Assembly: GCF_037038585.1 (NCBI RefSeq)
Contig: NC_092523.1
Location: forward strand, 32,217,501 to 32,281,500
DNA from: Patagioenas fasciata
Lineage: Eukaryota > Chordata > Aves > Columbiformes > Columbidae
DNA: 64,000 nucleotides
Direction: 5' to 3'
Of the stretch, positions 33,562 through 48,500 are shown in pieces. The position numbers and the translations under genes were made by a program. The notes beneath the pieces are model-generated. The model made no database searches. It was not told the DNA's origin and saw only the letters and a list, made by a program, of their open reading frames with translations. Position 1 is the stretch's first letter; every line of letters starts with the position of its first letter.

Positions 33562-36500
33562 CTGAGGGGTTTGGCCTTCGTAATTTCTAAAGAAAACTAA
33601 ATTTAGAATGTAGGGAAATAAAATAGGTTAGGAAAGATACTGCTTAGAAAAATAAACATTTAACTTCAGCTTGGGCTTAATAGGGAATGAAGAATAATAA
33701 TAAAGTATCTATGTTTATCTCAAGAGACAAGTAAATTCTGCCAAAATAGAACCCTGTGGGCAGGAGACCAATAACTGAGAACAAATAAAAACAAGTCAAA
33801 GTGCATGTCTGAGGAGGCACGAGGCTAGAAAGCATATGGATAAAATATATTTTTTCTGGATGGTATTTTAAGACTAGCCACTGGGGAAAAGTTGGCAAGA
33901 GCTAATGTAAATGACCTGATTTCTATTAGCTAATGAAAGCTAGTAGGGCTGGGAGAAATAATAATGTGTCCATTTGTCCTGCAACTGCTGTTCAGGTAAG
34001 GAACTACAGTTGCCTGTTGAGCAGGAAGGAGCAAAGTAAGAGAAATGCAGTTACTCAGGACGGAAACCCATGAAGTTTTATCCATATGTAGCAGATCATG
34101 TGAATAAGAAGGCTTTAAAAAATTGTCATCGTAATCTTAAAAATAAGATCTGAAACAGTAAAAGGCAGAGCACAAGGAAGGGGTAATAGAATTAAAACTA
34201 CTGATGATAGATGACAAATATCTACATTACTTTGGATGGGATTAGGAAAAGATATTTTTTTATCAAAACCAATAATTGTTGTCTGAAACGGTTCTCAATA
34301 AAGTAAGTGTAGAAGATGCTAGAGAATTTGGTCATGGCGACACACAGGAGTTGGTTAAGGGGGTGAATTTAGCTGGTTGCTAAATAACTCAGAGGGGATA
34401 ATGCAGTAGATAATATTCCTATATCACAGCTACCATGCAAAAAAGTAGTCCTTGAACAGAAACATTCAACAAAGAAAATGTCCAGAAACCAGTGGAGGAG
34501 GCAGAGGAAACGGAAAGAAACGGTGACAATCTCTGCTGGGGAGTACAGTAAGAACATTCAGGTGTTACCTGGTGTAACAAGATACAGGGCAGAAGAGGCT
34601 TTCGTACATTTGAAGTCTTCAGTGCAGAAGATCACATTTTTTTAAAACTATATTAGCAGAAATCCACGTGACAGCACCTAAGAATTATTGTCATATTTGA
34701 AGCATTGCAACATGGGGTTTTTTTTCAGTTACAACATCACTGAAGATAACGCAAGTTACCCATGTGCAGAGAATTTTGTCCTCACTTCCTGTACCTGGTT
34801 AGTCCAAGTTTTGTTCTTATTTTATACACTTTACCTTTGCAATAAAAATGCCAGCATCCATAATGGCTTTGATATGCTTCAGCCAGCCAGAATTTTCTAG
34901 GCCCCACAGAAAATCACTCATTGAAGGCGATTTCAGCTCACAAACTGCAAAATAAACTACATCTTAAATGCAGAGTAATTATAGTCCCCTAAATTTTCAC
35001 TGACTGTTCAACCTAAGAGTTATCTCTTCAAATATCCACCATTTAAAACATCCATCTTTTAAAAAGAATGGCTACTTCACAGCCAAACTTTACCGTTGAA
35101 AAAAAGGTTATATCTAAGAAACAGGGCTAGGTCAAATTTCACCCAATATGTTGATTTCGGTTAAAAAGAGAAGCTGTCACAAAGCCTGTTGCAAACAGTT
35201 TACCAACTACATCCTTGTCTGCAGCACAGATTTTCCAAAATTGTGTTGGGAGCAAAGTTTTCAAACCCCTGAGAGGGGATTTTCTCAATAATGAGGGCTT
35301 GGAAGCAGAAAGCATACAATTTCTGCTATGGGACAGACAGGCAGCAACCCAAATTGGGCCACAGCCTCCTGTTCCCAGCCACGGCTGGTGATGAAGCTCC
35401 GTTAGAAGAGGCCCACCCAAACCAGCCTTCAAAATCACCACAGGTGGTGGTGTTGGAGTTAAAGTGATTCACTCAACAGTTCTTCATCCCTGAATGAAAC
35501 CTTATTATAACTTCATTTGTAGCCAGAAAGTATTCTGATGGTGAGCAAAAGCTATAATTCATCAAGGAAAATATTTTCCTGAAAGCTTTCCAAGCTCTAT
35601 ACCATGTTCAAAGAAAAACAACAATCAAACAAAACAAAAAAACTCCCAGTAAGTGTCTATCCTGGTGTATCCAAGTGTTTATTTTTTAATATTGTAAAAT
35701 TTGTAGCATCAGAAGAAAAAAAAAAAAGGCCATCAGAACCTAATTCAGATGCCTCTATCCAGCAGCAAACAAATACTCAACAATATTTGGTTAAATCTAT
35801 TTTCAACAGTGAGATACTAAATTCACCCAATAAATAGACCACACATTTATTTTGATCCATGTAGAATTATACTGTCTTTTAAGGAAAAATATATTAACCA
35901 GTGAAATTCATTTAAGAAATACAGTTAAAAATGTCATGGGTTTTATGGAGTTAATGTATGATCTGTGAATGAATAATGTCTTAGCAGATCTCTTGTCCTC
36001 TGGAAATCTTTTAAAAGACTCGGGTAATTATGGCCATTATGACCAGTGGCAAAACTTTAGTTTCCTTCAGTGTAACTGGAATTTAATTTTATGAATTTAT
36101 ACCATATCTGAATGTATCCAACTGTCTTAATTCCATTTAATTCAGAGGCAAAATAGCCTAATGTGTTCATACAAAGTCTTGCTATCTTTGTATGTAGGGC
36201 CTCTTTGAGGTGTTTTTTTTTTAAAGTCATTTTTGAAGGATATTTATAAAAATGCATGGATAGCAGCACTGAAAGCAAACAGCTTTTCACATGATTAATG
36301 CTCCTGTGCAGATGGGAGCACAACTAATTAGTAGCTGAATTCTGGCTGAAGCTGCCATCTCTGTTTACAAAAGACCAAGGTAAGGCTGAAATAGTGCTTT
36401 GCTCATTCCCACTACCAAATTAGAGTCAATATTTACCGACCACTTCACTGAGCAAAGTTCAGACTGTCCTAAAGGCATATGCTGGATATTTCACATGATT

Positions 36501-39500
36501 TTGGCCACCAATCTGGACCTTAATACTGACTTCAACTACTAATTCAACTCTGAGGCTTAACCTAAGGGGGAAAGGTGTTTCCATCTCAGCAAAGGAGGTA
36601 CCAAACTTTGGAGAAATAAGACCCACTCTACCTGCTCTCTGAGCACAGGAAAATCAAGAACCCCTGGGCAGAGCTCATAGCAACCCAGCGGTGCTCACTT
36701 CCCCAGGAGGGGAGGAAGAAACAGGGCACGTGGTGGAAACTGCCTCTTCCACCAGCAAAAGTGCCTGGGAGGGATGCTGAACCAGCTCCCCTATTTCTGG
36801 CAGCACAGTTGTAGGTAGAGGAAATGTAAATGGTGTGGGCCAGACCCTCAGGCTCTCTTTCTTGCTGATCTGCCGCTGAAGTCCAAGGATCAGGGCGCTG
36901 CTCTTACATCAACAACTACTCTTTCTGATATCAAGGGAGGAGAAGCTCACATTTGCTGTCTAAATACAGATGGGGAGCCTGTGGGGATCATCTTCTCAGT
37001 GCACAACAAACGGGTTAAGTCTTGTTTGGCCCCTGGATGTACAGCAAAACTCACTCCATCACAAATTCCAAACAGCAGCCTCAGTCAGCCCTTGAATCTT
37101 TACTGAGAAAAGTCTTTGTGCAGCATTTGCTTCTAATATTAAAAATTATTTCAAGGAGGTTCTGCATAGGACCAAAATTATCACAAGGATTTTCACATAC
37201 ACCTCTCTTTCAATGAAAAAAAAAATCAATACTATACTAAAGCAATATGAGGCAGAAGAAACAAAAGTAAAAATATTTGGTTTTTTTCTGGAAAGAAATT
37301 CCAGCGTATTGAAATGCATTTTACTTCCAGAGTACAGTCAAATCTCAACATTTTTTGCATATTCTGAAAATATTATCTTACAAATTTAATCATTTTATAA
37401 TGCTGACACATTTAGCCAAAAATTAACATTATACAGGAATAAAAACATGTTAAATATAATTGATAGAATTAAAGTCAGTAGAATCACAAAGCTGAAATTT
37501 TTTTTTTTTACCTACTAAAAGAAATTTTTGATATAAGTTTAAATTAATTTCTTCAGCCTTTTCCTAAAGAAACATCATTGAAATTGACACACTCCTAATG
37601 TAAGTGCATTTTCTGATGGAAAACTGAATAATCAATTTTTGTTCAAATTTCCTAAGCATTAGAAATTATTTAAAATTATATATTGAAAATAACCTGCAGT
37701 CTCTCATGTGAAAAAGATCCTCCAACCTTAGTTTCTGCTTAATTCCAGTAAGCTGAATAAAATTGCCCTTGCACTCCTGCACCACGTCAGACCCATTATG
37801 TCTTGGTGTCCTCTTCCCCATGCTGTACACTTCCAAGCAACAATACAGCACATATTAAACTAAAATCAGTTATCATCAGCCTCATTCATATTTTCAAAGT
37901 TTTTTATGTACCTTATAACATCTCACAACAGAACACGAGCAGCAGACACGTTTTGTGATGTTTGTAGTGTAACATGATGTTTTACCTTAGAGAGTCACCT
38001 AGGTATGTTTAAGCACTTCTTGATAAAAATGTAAAGTCATATTAAATATGTGTTATCATCATCCTGGACAGCCTTTTCAGTTCTGGTTACCTTTGCATAT
38101 GTAAGTCAGGTAATAAATACCCCTTTAATGGTCACCAGAGAAACAGATGAAGGGACACTGGTAAAAATGGAAAAAAACTACACAGTACTTTACATGAGAA
38201 AAGCCCTGCTCATACACTGAAACTCTTAAGATTAAAAAAAAAAAAAAAGTACTTGAGAGCCTCAAGTACCTGAAACTGGAAATTAGAGAAGTTAAATCTG
38301 CAATCTTATCAGCAAGGTCACTAAATATGAGATTTCAACATGGCAAATACAAAACCTATGATAAAAGCAGATGTTTTGAGCATATGGCTCATTTAAAAAT
38401 AAATGCTAAGAAGTTATGTCCCCAAAGCACCTTAAAGTGTTAAATGCATTAGAAATTACCTTGTTACATGTCAGTTTGGGCCAAGAGTCTGTCTCATGAA
38501 CTTTTGGCTCAAAAAGAATACATGGCACTGTCCCATGTAGCCAGGCTGGCTGTTTACTATTTTAACTTTGATGGTCTTAAGCTGAACAAATAAAGCAATA
38601 AGTTTATTCACCTGACCTCTCTCCTGGCCAAACAAGACTTTGCAATGAACTAAAAATCCTTCTCGTTTCCTTACTGAGACCTTTAGAACAAAGAATTAAA
38701 TGAAAATAAGTCATGAAGAGAGCGACTGTTTCATCTGCATCACATTTTACTGCTGGTTTTCATAAACTGCTCTTCTTTGAAAACAGAGCACAGCTCTCCT
38801 GTCATGGAAAAGGTAAGCCCTTCTTGGATCTAAAATTCACATTTGCACACAGACCATGGGAAACAGTTGAAGAATAAAAGAGCATGGGCAGCACATCAAG
38901 TCAAGAACAGCTAGAGCAAGCTCATGCAGGAGGTGACAGAAAGTGTTGGTGATATACATGAAGTAAATTCTGAGATTCTGTGGAATGGAGTGAGCACTAT
39001 TTAGTATTTGCTTGTTAAAAATAAACAAGCCCTTGAGGGTCAAGGATGGCTTATTTATTCTTACCCATTTCCCAGAAGGTCTCTAGAAAGTAATCTAATC
39101 CAAATATTAAATGGCAGTACAGATGTGGTCGTTTAGACACTGATAACTAGTTATAAAACAATTATTATTAATTTGCATGAGATTATGAAGGTTCTGAATG
39201 GTTATTCCCATTGACTGTGAGTTTCATAAATAAACCTGGTGTGACAGGGCGTAAGTTGCTATTAAAATTCAGAGTCTAAAATGACTAGCTTATTGACCAC
39301 ATATTAAAAAAAAACACCAAACCATAGGTATTCTGAGCTTTAAAAAATATATTTTTTTTTTTTCATTATACCATCAAAGTCTAAACTGCAAAAGGAGATG
39401 TAGCAGAAGTAAGGTGTATTGAAGTCAAATGAATTTTGTCATTAAAGTAAATGATGTCTGGCTTTCATCCATGAACCAAGATGTTTGTATGACCACGAAA

Positions 39501-42500
39501 TCACCACTAGTTGGGATGACACTCCATTGCACAAGTCCCATTAGCCAGCAGGCAGCTACACACAGCTGCAACAGGCAGAGACCTCTTTTCATACCCATTT
39601 TCACTGCTGCTGCTTTCAGAGCAATTATCCTGATTTGTGTAACAGAGGATGAAATCTTTCCTTTAGTTTTCAAGAAAGAAACATATTACCTTCAAGCATT
39701 TTCTGCAGACTATTTCTCATGACATGGATGTTCTCAATGCCTATGAATTGGAACTTGATGTTGGAATAATTGTCTTCATTTTCATATCCCTTCCCTGCTG
39801 CTCTGTTTGCCATAGCATTGAGCTGAAAAATTAGGGAAAATTGGATTAAATTCAGTAGCAAACAGATTATTTTCAAAACAAAGCTCACAGTATCCTGCAG
39901 TAAATCAGAATTATTTGAGTCAGGGATAAATAGGAAGCATTGGGCACAGTGTCAACACAATGGATTAGGAATCGGGGATCTGTTTACAGCCTATTGCAGG
40001 GTGCTGGGCTGCTGAGACTGACCTCTATTTCACACACTTTGAGTGTTAACTTCATTAGTGTGGTTAGACACAAACAAACACAGCCTATGTAGGGTTTCTC
40101 TGCGAGAGGGTAAAGGTTTTAATTTGTTTTTAAAAGGTTATTCTGATTTTGGTTTGAGTCAGCATTATGTTTACTTGCAGAACACACCCAGGAGGTGGCA
40201 GTGTCATATCTGCCGTGCCACTGTTTCACAGCTTATGGACACTGTAATGTTGCCCAAATTACTGTGTTTTACTGCTCAAATCATCCAAAAATTTATACAG
40301 CTTACTTCTTTGAAGTTTGGAATAATGAAGAGGGAGTTGGAGTAGTTTTTCATAAGTTTATAGCATCTTGGCTCTAGTTGTGTGAGACCACAAAATATTT
40401 GAATTGACAAAATTACCACAAATATTTTCATCTGCAATGCAGCACTCTTAAACATTTCGCTGTGCTTCAGCAGAAAATACATTCAGCTGGAAACTGGAGT
40501 TTTGTCTTTGAATCTGTTACTTGCTTCCTGGCATGGGAAAAGTCACTAAATGTTTCTTTAGTTCAGTTTTCCCAAGCATAAAATCAAGGGTTTTTTTCAA
40601 ATTTTCCCCCCTTTTGAGATTCTTGGGGGAAAAGAAAAATATCTTCCAAACCCCTTATGCCAAATGTTGATCTCTGAGCTGAAAACAAGAGCTGATGGAA
40701 ATGAATTAAGTAGTTTTACTTTACTACCTTTTTTTTTTTTCCTTTTAAATTTCCTATAGCAAACTCTCACTGTCCAATAGACAGAATTGTCTTTTTGCAT
40801 GAAGTCTCTGCTCTTCTATGAAATGGATGCTCTAAGGCTGGGGTGCCTTTGGACTTCCCAAGAAATATGAAGGCTCCAGGAGTAACGAAGCAGCCCACAT
40901 AGCCGAACCTCCACACTTCCAAGCCCAACTAACAGCTTCTGCTCAGGAAAGATTCTAGAATTAAATAACTACGGGTATTGCACATCCAGATTGGAGGGCC
41001 CTAATAAAGCTTTTGGAGAGACCTTATGAGATAGCAGCTGGACAAAAAATTACTCCTCTCCATTGCAGTGAGAGCCAATGTTCACGAAAAATTAAAGTGT
41101 CTCTTAGGCATTGCCTAGGGGAAAAGAGGCTATGCAGATAACTCGGTTTCCAATTTATTTCCCAGTGTTGCAGGCAGTAATATTGATTTGCTGCTTCTGT
41201 GGTCACTTCTGAAACTCACAATAATACACTTCAGTGCTCAGCTAATGGTATCACAGGATATACACAATGTGTCCTCTCCCAATGTCTTCCACCCCAAACG
41301 CACATACTCCAAATATTCAATTTTAATTTGGAGCTGAGCGCATGCAATTGAGTAGGACCGATTGTCCGTTGCCAACTTGTCTTCAGCTAAGATGAACAAG
41401 TCTAGCTTTTTTATGTCATATGTCAAAATATGGACCAAATTTGACCTCTAAACTTTCAAAGGGAACAGCTAAAGACTACAAGCTCTTTATGCCATTATAA
41501 TCTTATTTAGATACACAAGCAAACAGGCAGGTGAGACTGCTTTTCAACTATTTTATCCTGACCAATTTAATATGTGAAGATAGGGGATTTTTTCCCATCT
41601 TCACACTTTCTAGTACAGCCATTCCCATGAGAACCTGGCAATAGAAATACATAGTTAAATTCATGGAACACCATTAAGAACTGAAACATTGCATTAATTT
41701 CGTGATAAAACAGAAGGAACTATAGTCTAAGATAGGAACTGAAACAAAAAAAAACCCAGCATTTTTCATTTAAAGTCTTAAGTAAAACTTCTTTTAATTT
41801 GTAAAATGCAATTCAGGAAAGCAGAAAGAAAGTCTATCAACTAGCAGTCTGCTGGTATTTTGACTATCAATGAACAATAAAAAAAGATACAGCCTGTGAA
41901 CAGCATGTCCTTTAAGGACAGAGTCCTCAGTGTGACTTGCTAGAAAGATATAAATTATCTGCTGAATCCTAATCTTTCTCTTTTGAAGTAGACATCAGTG
42001 TTCTGATACAAACAAAATGAAGCAGTCTCTCTCTGCAATAGCATAAAGGTTCAGGAAAAAAGATCTGTACACATGAGTCTAAGCCACCACAAACCCCCTG
42101 AAAACCTATATGAAAAACATCTAGCCCCTAAACGACCTAATCCTTAGTACAATAAATGCTATTAACTGCCTCTCCCACAGAGCAATTTTATCACAGAAAT
42201 CCTTCATTAAGACAGTCTGAAAAAGCCCTCTTTAAAAGCAAATAAACATAAGGTTAAATTTGCAAGGCTTTCTGACACTCATTTATTTTAAATATTGTCA
42301 GTTGCCAAAATTTGCAGTGCCACAATATTTACTAACAAGTTTTCCACATCACCTACCAGAATTCCATCTGTTGCTCTTAAAGTAGTTGTTGCAAAGCTCT
42401 CTAAATTGTGCCTGTCCTTGCTTAATCTCAGCGAATGTGCAGAGACAATCTCTAAAGGGAACAGACCTCACTTGCCAGATTTGCTGGCATCTCCTTTAAT

Positions 42501-45500
42501 GTGGAGAATAACCGGGTCCACTCCTGTTATTAAGAATTATAGAACTAATTTGTTTTACTTATAAGCAGTAAGTTTATATTAGCTTCTTCTGTAAACACAT
42601 AGAAGGATGAGAAAATGAAGAAAGACAGTAACCTAAGTAAAGCTCTGCATACGGTCATCCTGGTATATTTAAATGAAATGGAAATAAAACTTTCTTCCAC
42701 AGGCAAAGCTTTTGTTTTGAAGATTATCAAGCACAGTGAGGGACAGCATATGAAAAGCACTTGGGAATTCTGAATTGACTGGCCCACCAATATTCATCAT
42801 CTTTGCAAGGAACCAGTTCTGGTGAGAAAAGAAACAGGTAGTTTTTTAGCTTCCTAGAGCAATGGGAAACCCTGCACCAGACTGGATAACTTACTTTGCA
42901 TTTATTAAAGGTTTCCTGAGGAACGCCAGGAACAGCTTGGACTGATACCTGTCACTTCCTATGTATTCTAGACTTATACATGCCTTAGGAACTGCAAGAT
43001 TAACTGTAACAGCTGTATTTGGCTGTATTTTGAACAGCTGTATTTTTATTAGCAGTAACAAGGCTGTATTTGGCACCTGAGATCACAGGAGGTTTCGGCA
43101 ATCAGTCTGTTCTTACAGCACAGGTAGAGATAAGTAAGAATCTGTGCGTAAAAATTTCTTTACATCAAAACTCTTTTTTTTTTTTGGTTTCCAGAGCAGT
43201 TCAATGAAAACAAACAGTTTTCATCTGCTGACTGGCTCCTGAAGAAGCCAATGTTGCTGGAAATATGCCTTAATTCATGACTGAGAGAATCAATTTCACT
43301 TTCTCCATTTAAAGTACAGGGTTTTTTCACTGCACACAGGAGGTGTCTTGCCAAAGTAATTTACCAGAAAAGTTTACAGGGACCTTCCTGTTATTACCTT
43401 GCAAAACACCATTAACAGCCAAGTCAGTAAGTGTTTAGTAATATATCCCATCAATGAGCAGCCTCCTTATTTAGAGAAGAGTACCAATATCATCAGCCAG
43501 GAAATGCCAGGGTATAAATATTATCACATGCAGAAAGCTGTTAAACAAGCATTATTTGGGCAGCCAGATCTGCACTTCCTACCCAAAGCCCGCACTGAAC
43601 ACAGTTGTACAGATCCTTTCCTAGTGCTCATCACAATCCATTTTCTTCAGGACCACAAGTAAAGTGGGGCCATCTTTGTCTTCCCAATAAAAAGGAGGGA
43701 ACTGAAGGTCAAAGTAGCCACCAAATTACAAAGTGCAATGGCACATCCCTAGGCCCTGATTTCCCGGCTACTGCCTCCCTTTAGAGCTCTGAGCTCTCAG
43801 CACTTTCCCACCAGCCCCCAGATCTTCAGTCAACCACCAAACAGTCAGGTTCCTCATTTCTGCTCCAGATATGCCAGGTTTGCCCTTCCTCTCTCCATTC
43901 CTCACATTTCTCAGCTTTAGCCACCTTGCCCTTGCAGGGTCTGTCTCCTGATCTCAGGATTCTGAAACAGCTTCCTTGTTCCTTTTCCGTAAGCCTTTGC
44001 TTTCATTTTTTCTTTTCTCCTGCTACAGGTCTGCTAGAGGTTTTGTGGAGATTTGCCCCTTTGGTTTCCTTTTCTTCAGATGCTTTGGTAACTTCAGCAG
44101 AGAAGCTACTGATAGTGTAAGAAAGAACATATCCCTGCTCCCACCTCCAGGCACTGAAGCCTGTCTGGTCCTCATCACCTTGAGCTGTTTGCTAGCATGC
44201 CACATTTGGACAGAATTTTTATTAGCTTTCATTCTCTTCTAGATCATTACTGAATTTCTGTGTTTCTGCACAGCGTAATTGTTCTTAAGGTTTTATCTTG
44301 GCCAGATTTTAGCCAATTATAGAGATATGGTGTCTGAGATCACCCTTTACCGCACTTCAGATTCTCTTTCAAACACGCAGAATTGCTGCAGATATTCAAA
44401 GCAGGTCTCCTCAATTCTTGTAACCTGAGTAAATGGTATTTCCTTAGCGTCATGCATAGGTTGTTGAAATTTTCCCACTTGCAAGAGAAATTTGCATGAA
44501 AAATTTTACTATAAGCTGGCAGAAGTTTGCAACATTACAAAAAACTGTAAATACAGTTTTATAATGGGAATTATTTTTCACTAGCCTCATCAGTAACATA
44601 GTTACTGATAGCTCCTCTTTGTATGGAAACAGTTACTATTCCAAGTTATTTATTTTTCTGCATCTTAACATTTTGTTAAGAACAAAAAAAAAAAGCAGTG
44701 TAAAAAAAAATGCTTAAGAGATAAAAATGTGGGCAAGGTTCCTAGTTAAGATTCCTCTGATAAATCCTGATTTACCTGTGGAGTTGCACAGGTGCAACTA
44801 ATGTTGGAATTATAATCAGTCACTTGGGCCGTGCATCTTCTCTAATTTATTCAGCAGAGATTCAGTCTTGCTACATGCAAGAAATTTAATGTACTTACTT
44901 TGGGTCGAGTGTCAACAACGTATATGAAATCACTTCCTGGGTTTGCTTTTCTAATGGCCTGAAGCATCTGCTCATCCTCGAGGCATCGTGCACTAAAGCC
45001 AGATAAAGGCTGGCTGCTTCTACATATTGAGGCCTGCAGAAAAACAGACAAACAAAAAACCCAACATAGTCATTAAGCAGAATTATTTCACACCCATAAG
45101 CAGCTCATTAGATGTTTCCTCAGGTGTACAGTTACATGGGAAGGGCAGAATAGTAAAATGAATTACATACTAATAAACACAATATTTTTTAGATGTCAAC
45201 GAAATATTAAAACAATACAACCCTATTGGCCAAAGTCTAGTCTTGAATCTAAGTTTTAAAGCTATTTTAAATATAATATTTCCCTAATGTGGAATAAATT
45301 CTCAAAGGTGGTCTATAGAGGATGTGACAGGTACAACATTACAATCACAACACTGACATAACATAAAAAATGGGCCATTTTGCACTGTCACTCGGGCTCA
45401 CCAGCTATGATACTGATGACATCCAACTTGCACCAATACATGCTTTACTAAACAGCCTGAGGCACAATGAGTCCAGGAAACAAAAATGCACACCATGAAG

Positions 45501-48500
45501 CTAGATCACTGGTGGTGGTCTGTTTTTAGAGCTGCCTCTGGAGAAAGACCTTACTGCACGGGAAGTGGGTCAGGCAGCCTGACTCCTGGGTACAGTTATC
45601 AATCAGTGCTGTTGAAGAAGGCAAGAGAGTTTCTCCACAGACCCATCAGGATCAGACCTCCTGATGAAACTGGGAAAGAAGGAACAATGTGTGAAATAAG
45701 TGAGCAGGGAGGTTATTTCTGCCAGGCAGAGGGCAGCTAGATTTGCAGAGGGCAAGGGTCTAATACATGCACTTTCTAAGCACTGGACAAAAGCATGAAG
45801 AGAATCTGTCTGCTGAAGACATGCAAACTGCCCTCCAGACTATTTATGACTGAGAGAAGGGACATGCTCATTTTGAGTCAAGTCTTTGAACTATCAGTAG
45901 TTAGTCAGTAAAACATGGATCTTTGATACAGAAACCCCGAACTGCGTGAAAGCAAGCAGATTATTAGTCTTGCTTGCTGATCACCACACATTCCAGTGAT
46001 TTATAATATGCTTATTTCTCCTTTGCATGATGCAAAAGGTGCATATGAACATGTCCACAACCTGTCATTTTAACAGGAGGACATTCCTCTCTCATCCATA
46101 GTGCACCATACACAAGGCACCATACACATAGAAATCAACTTAGGGTTGCAGATGAAGGTTAGGATTCAGGAAAGTATGGGTTGGAGCTCATTACATTATG
46201 TCATCACCGGTATGAGAGAATTGCTTGTCTGTCAAGTTAGGTTTGGGTTTAAGATCATGTTTAGCCACAGACTAAGAAACATCTGCACTGCCAGTAATGC
46301 AAACTGGGAAGAAAAGATGAGCTAGCGACCATTAGATATGGGAATCGTTACCCGTGATATCCGTAAACAGATCACCTCTTGCTGACCCAGGCCAATTGCT
46401 TAGGATGAGCACATATGTCTATGAAATTTCCTGGGCTATGTTTAAAAACAAGGCTAGAGATATGGTCATGCTTTGCTATTGCACCTGTTCACCAGATAGT
46501 TCCAGGGTCTGAACTTATCATCACAGAATGTTAGGGATTGGAAGGGACCTCGAAAGATCACCTAGTCCAAATTACCCACTGGAGCAGGAACACCTAGATG
46601 AGGTCAAACAGGAAGGCGTCCAGGTAGGTTTTGAATGTCTCCAGAGAAGGAGACCCCACAACCTCTCTAGGCAGCCTGTTCCAGTGCTCTGGCACCCTCA
46701 CTGTGAAAAGGTTTCTTCCCATATTTAAGTGGAACCTCCTGTGTTCCAGTTTGAAACCTTTGCCCCTTGTCTTATCACTGGTTGTCACCGAGAAGAGCCT
46801 GGCTCCATCCTTGTGACACTCACCCTTTACATATCTATAAACGTTAATGAGGTCACCCCTCAGTCTCTTCTTTTCCAAGCTAAAGAGACCCAGCTCCCTC
46901 AGCCTTTCCTCATAAGGGAGATGCTCCACTCCCTTAATCATCTTTGTTGCCCTGTGCTAGACTCTCTCAAGCAGTTAAAATTATCATATTCACACAGATC
47001 CTGTAAGATGCAGATTCAGATGTCACATCATCGTTGAATTTGTCATTACTGAAGAGCTATGGGAAATTTGGGTACGAAAGATTGAATGAGTGGCACCCGT
47101 CACCCCTGCATGTGGCAAACCTCTTCCCAACCTGCTGTTACCATCACTGTTCGATGTCCACTGTCACAAACCTTACCCCAATCCTGCCCCATTACTTTAA
47201 CTGGCAACTCATGCCAACCTCCAAACTCACAAGGAGGTATTTCCACCAAAATTTCCAATCTCTTTTCAAGCCATTCAAACCATGAAGGAGCCAGGGGTAA
47301 ATACAATACTTCAAATGCTGGTAGTCAGAGCCTTAACCAAGCACAACAGGGAAAAGACTTAGGCTGAAGCTGTGAAACTAATCCAAACTGGATCACTTGA
47401 TATTGGAATCTACCTGATCCTTGAGACCTCTTCTTTCACTGAAATTTGAAAATGTTCAAGTGTTTTGAGTCCTAGATATCTATGTTTCGACATAGTTCAC
47501 TATGGAAAGTGATTAACTTCAATATTTCATTATGGTCAAAATTTTCAAAGATAATATGCAGTTTATGCAGGGGCTGTATTTCCTATGTAAACAATCCTAT
47601 CCTGTTTTGTTGTCAAATTCATGGATCTTTATAGATGCAGAATTTGGATTAAATAAGAGGTAAAGAAAGAGTCAAAATAATGTCTCATTCCTTCCTTCTG
47701 AAGCTTATACCTATGATTTGGGCCACTGTAAAGATAAGTCTTCCATGGGGACTGTAGTTTACGATTCCTGCTTTGTGACACTGGATGAAATACCTCCCAT
47801 GCTGCGTGGCAAATTCTACGGACACCCTCTAATCCCACACTGGCTCTGACTCTTGGGAAGTCCTGGCCACCCCCCAGCACAAGGGAAGCCCTCTCAATGC
47901 AGTTGCCAGTATGGGACTGAAACAGGAGATACTAGACACACTGATCTTTTGTGAGTACAAAGGGGACACCATTTTCCTAACTGATGATGACACCTGAGCT
48001 AAGCCAGTCCTTAGGGGGATGGGACACAAATGTAAAATCAGCCAGTCTGTGGGATCCTTCAATCCAAGGGTCTTCCTCTCAGCTGCCAGAAAGAGAAATT
48101 CACATAGTCTAGATACAGGGTTTTTTTCCAAACAGTTACAGCCAAGTGAGGCAGTTCCTCACTCTGCCCTGAGAATATCTGTCATGGAGAGGAGAAGGTG
48201 ACACTACTCGCTCTTATAGACAAGGAGAGTCTCTTCGACCAAGATACGATGCACTGTTCAGCAAAAATCTGGTAGCTCTTTCATCTGTCCCTCTTGGGTC
48301 TATTCACAGATCTCTTCTTCATAGGCTACTCCTGATTTTGTAATTGTTGTATGTATAGTTTTTCCTCCTCCTTCACTTTCTCTCAGGCTGTGGCTACCAG
48401 ATGCTAAATTGCTCTCTTCTCCTCCCAGTCACCTGCTAAGCTGCATGCTACTGGCCTTCACTCTTCTGCCACCTGTGTTTCAGGACCTCTTGTCCTGCTC

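Larger units (their letters stand above)
39823..44898 (-). other. MTMR7: MTMR7 intron
   Basis: 5076 bases. It holds a MIR-like piece (40505-40600), a possible second one (43655-43745) and a small cluster of GGCTGTATTT-type repeats (43009-43073). No exon or RNA gene found. Confidence 0.85.

Noticed and set aside
46594-46941. A 115-codon minus-strand frame as a host gene
   Set aside because: Its sequence is the conserved end of the CR1 LINE ORF2, so it is annotated as part of the mobile element.
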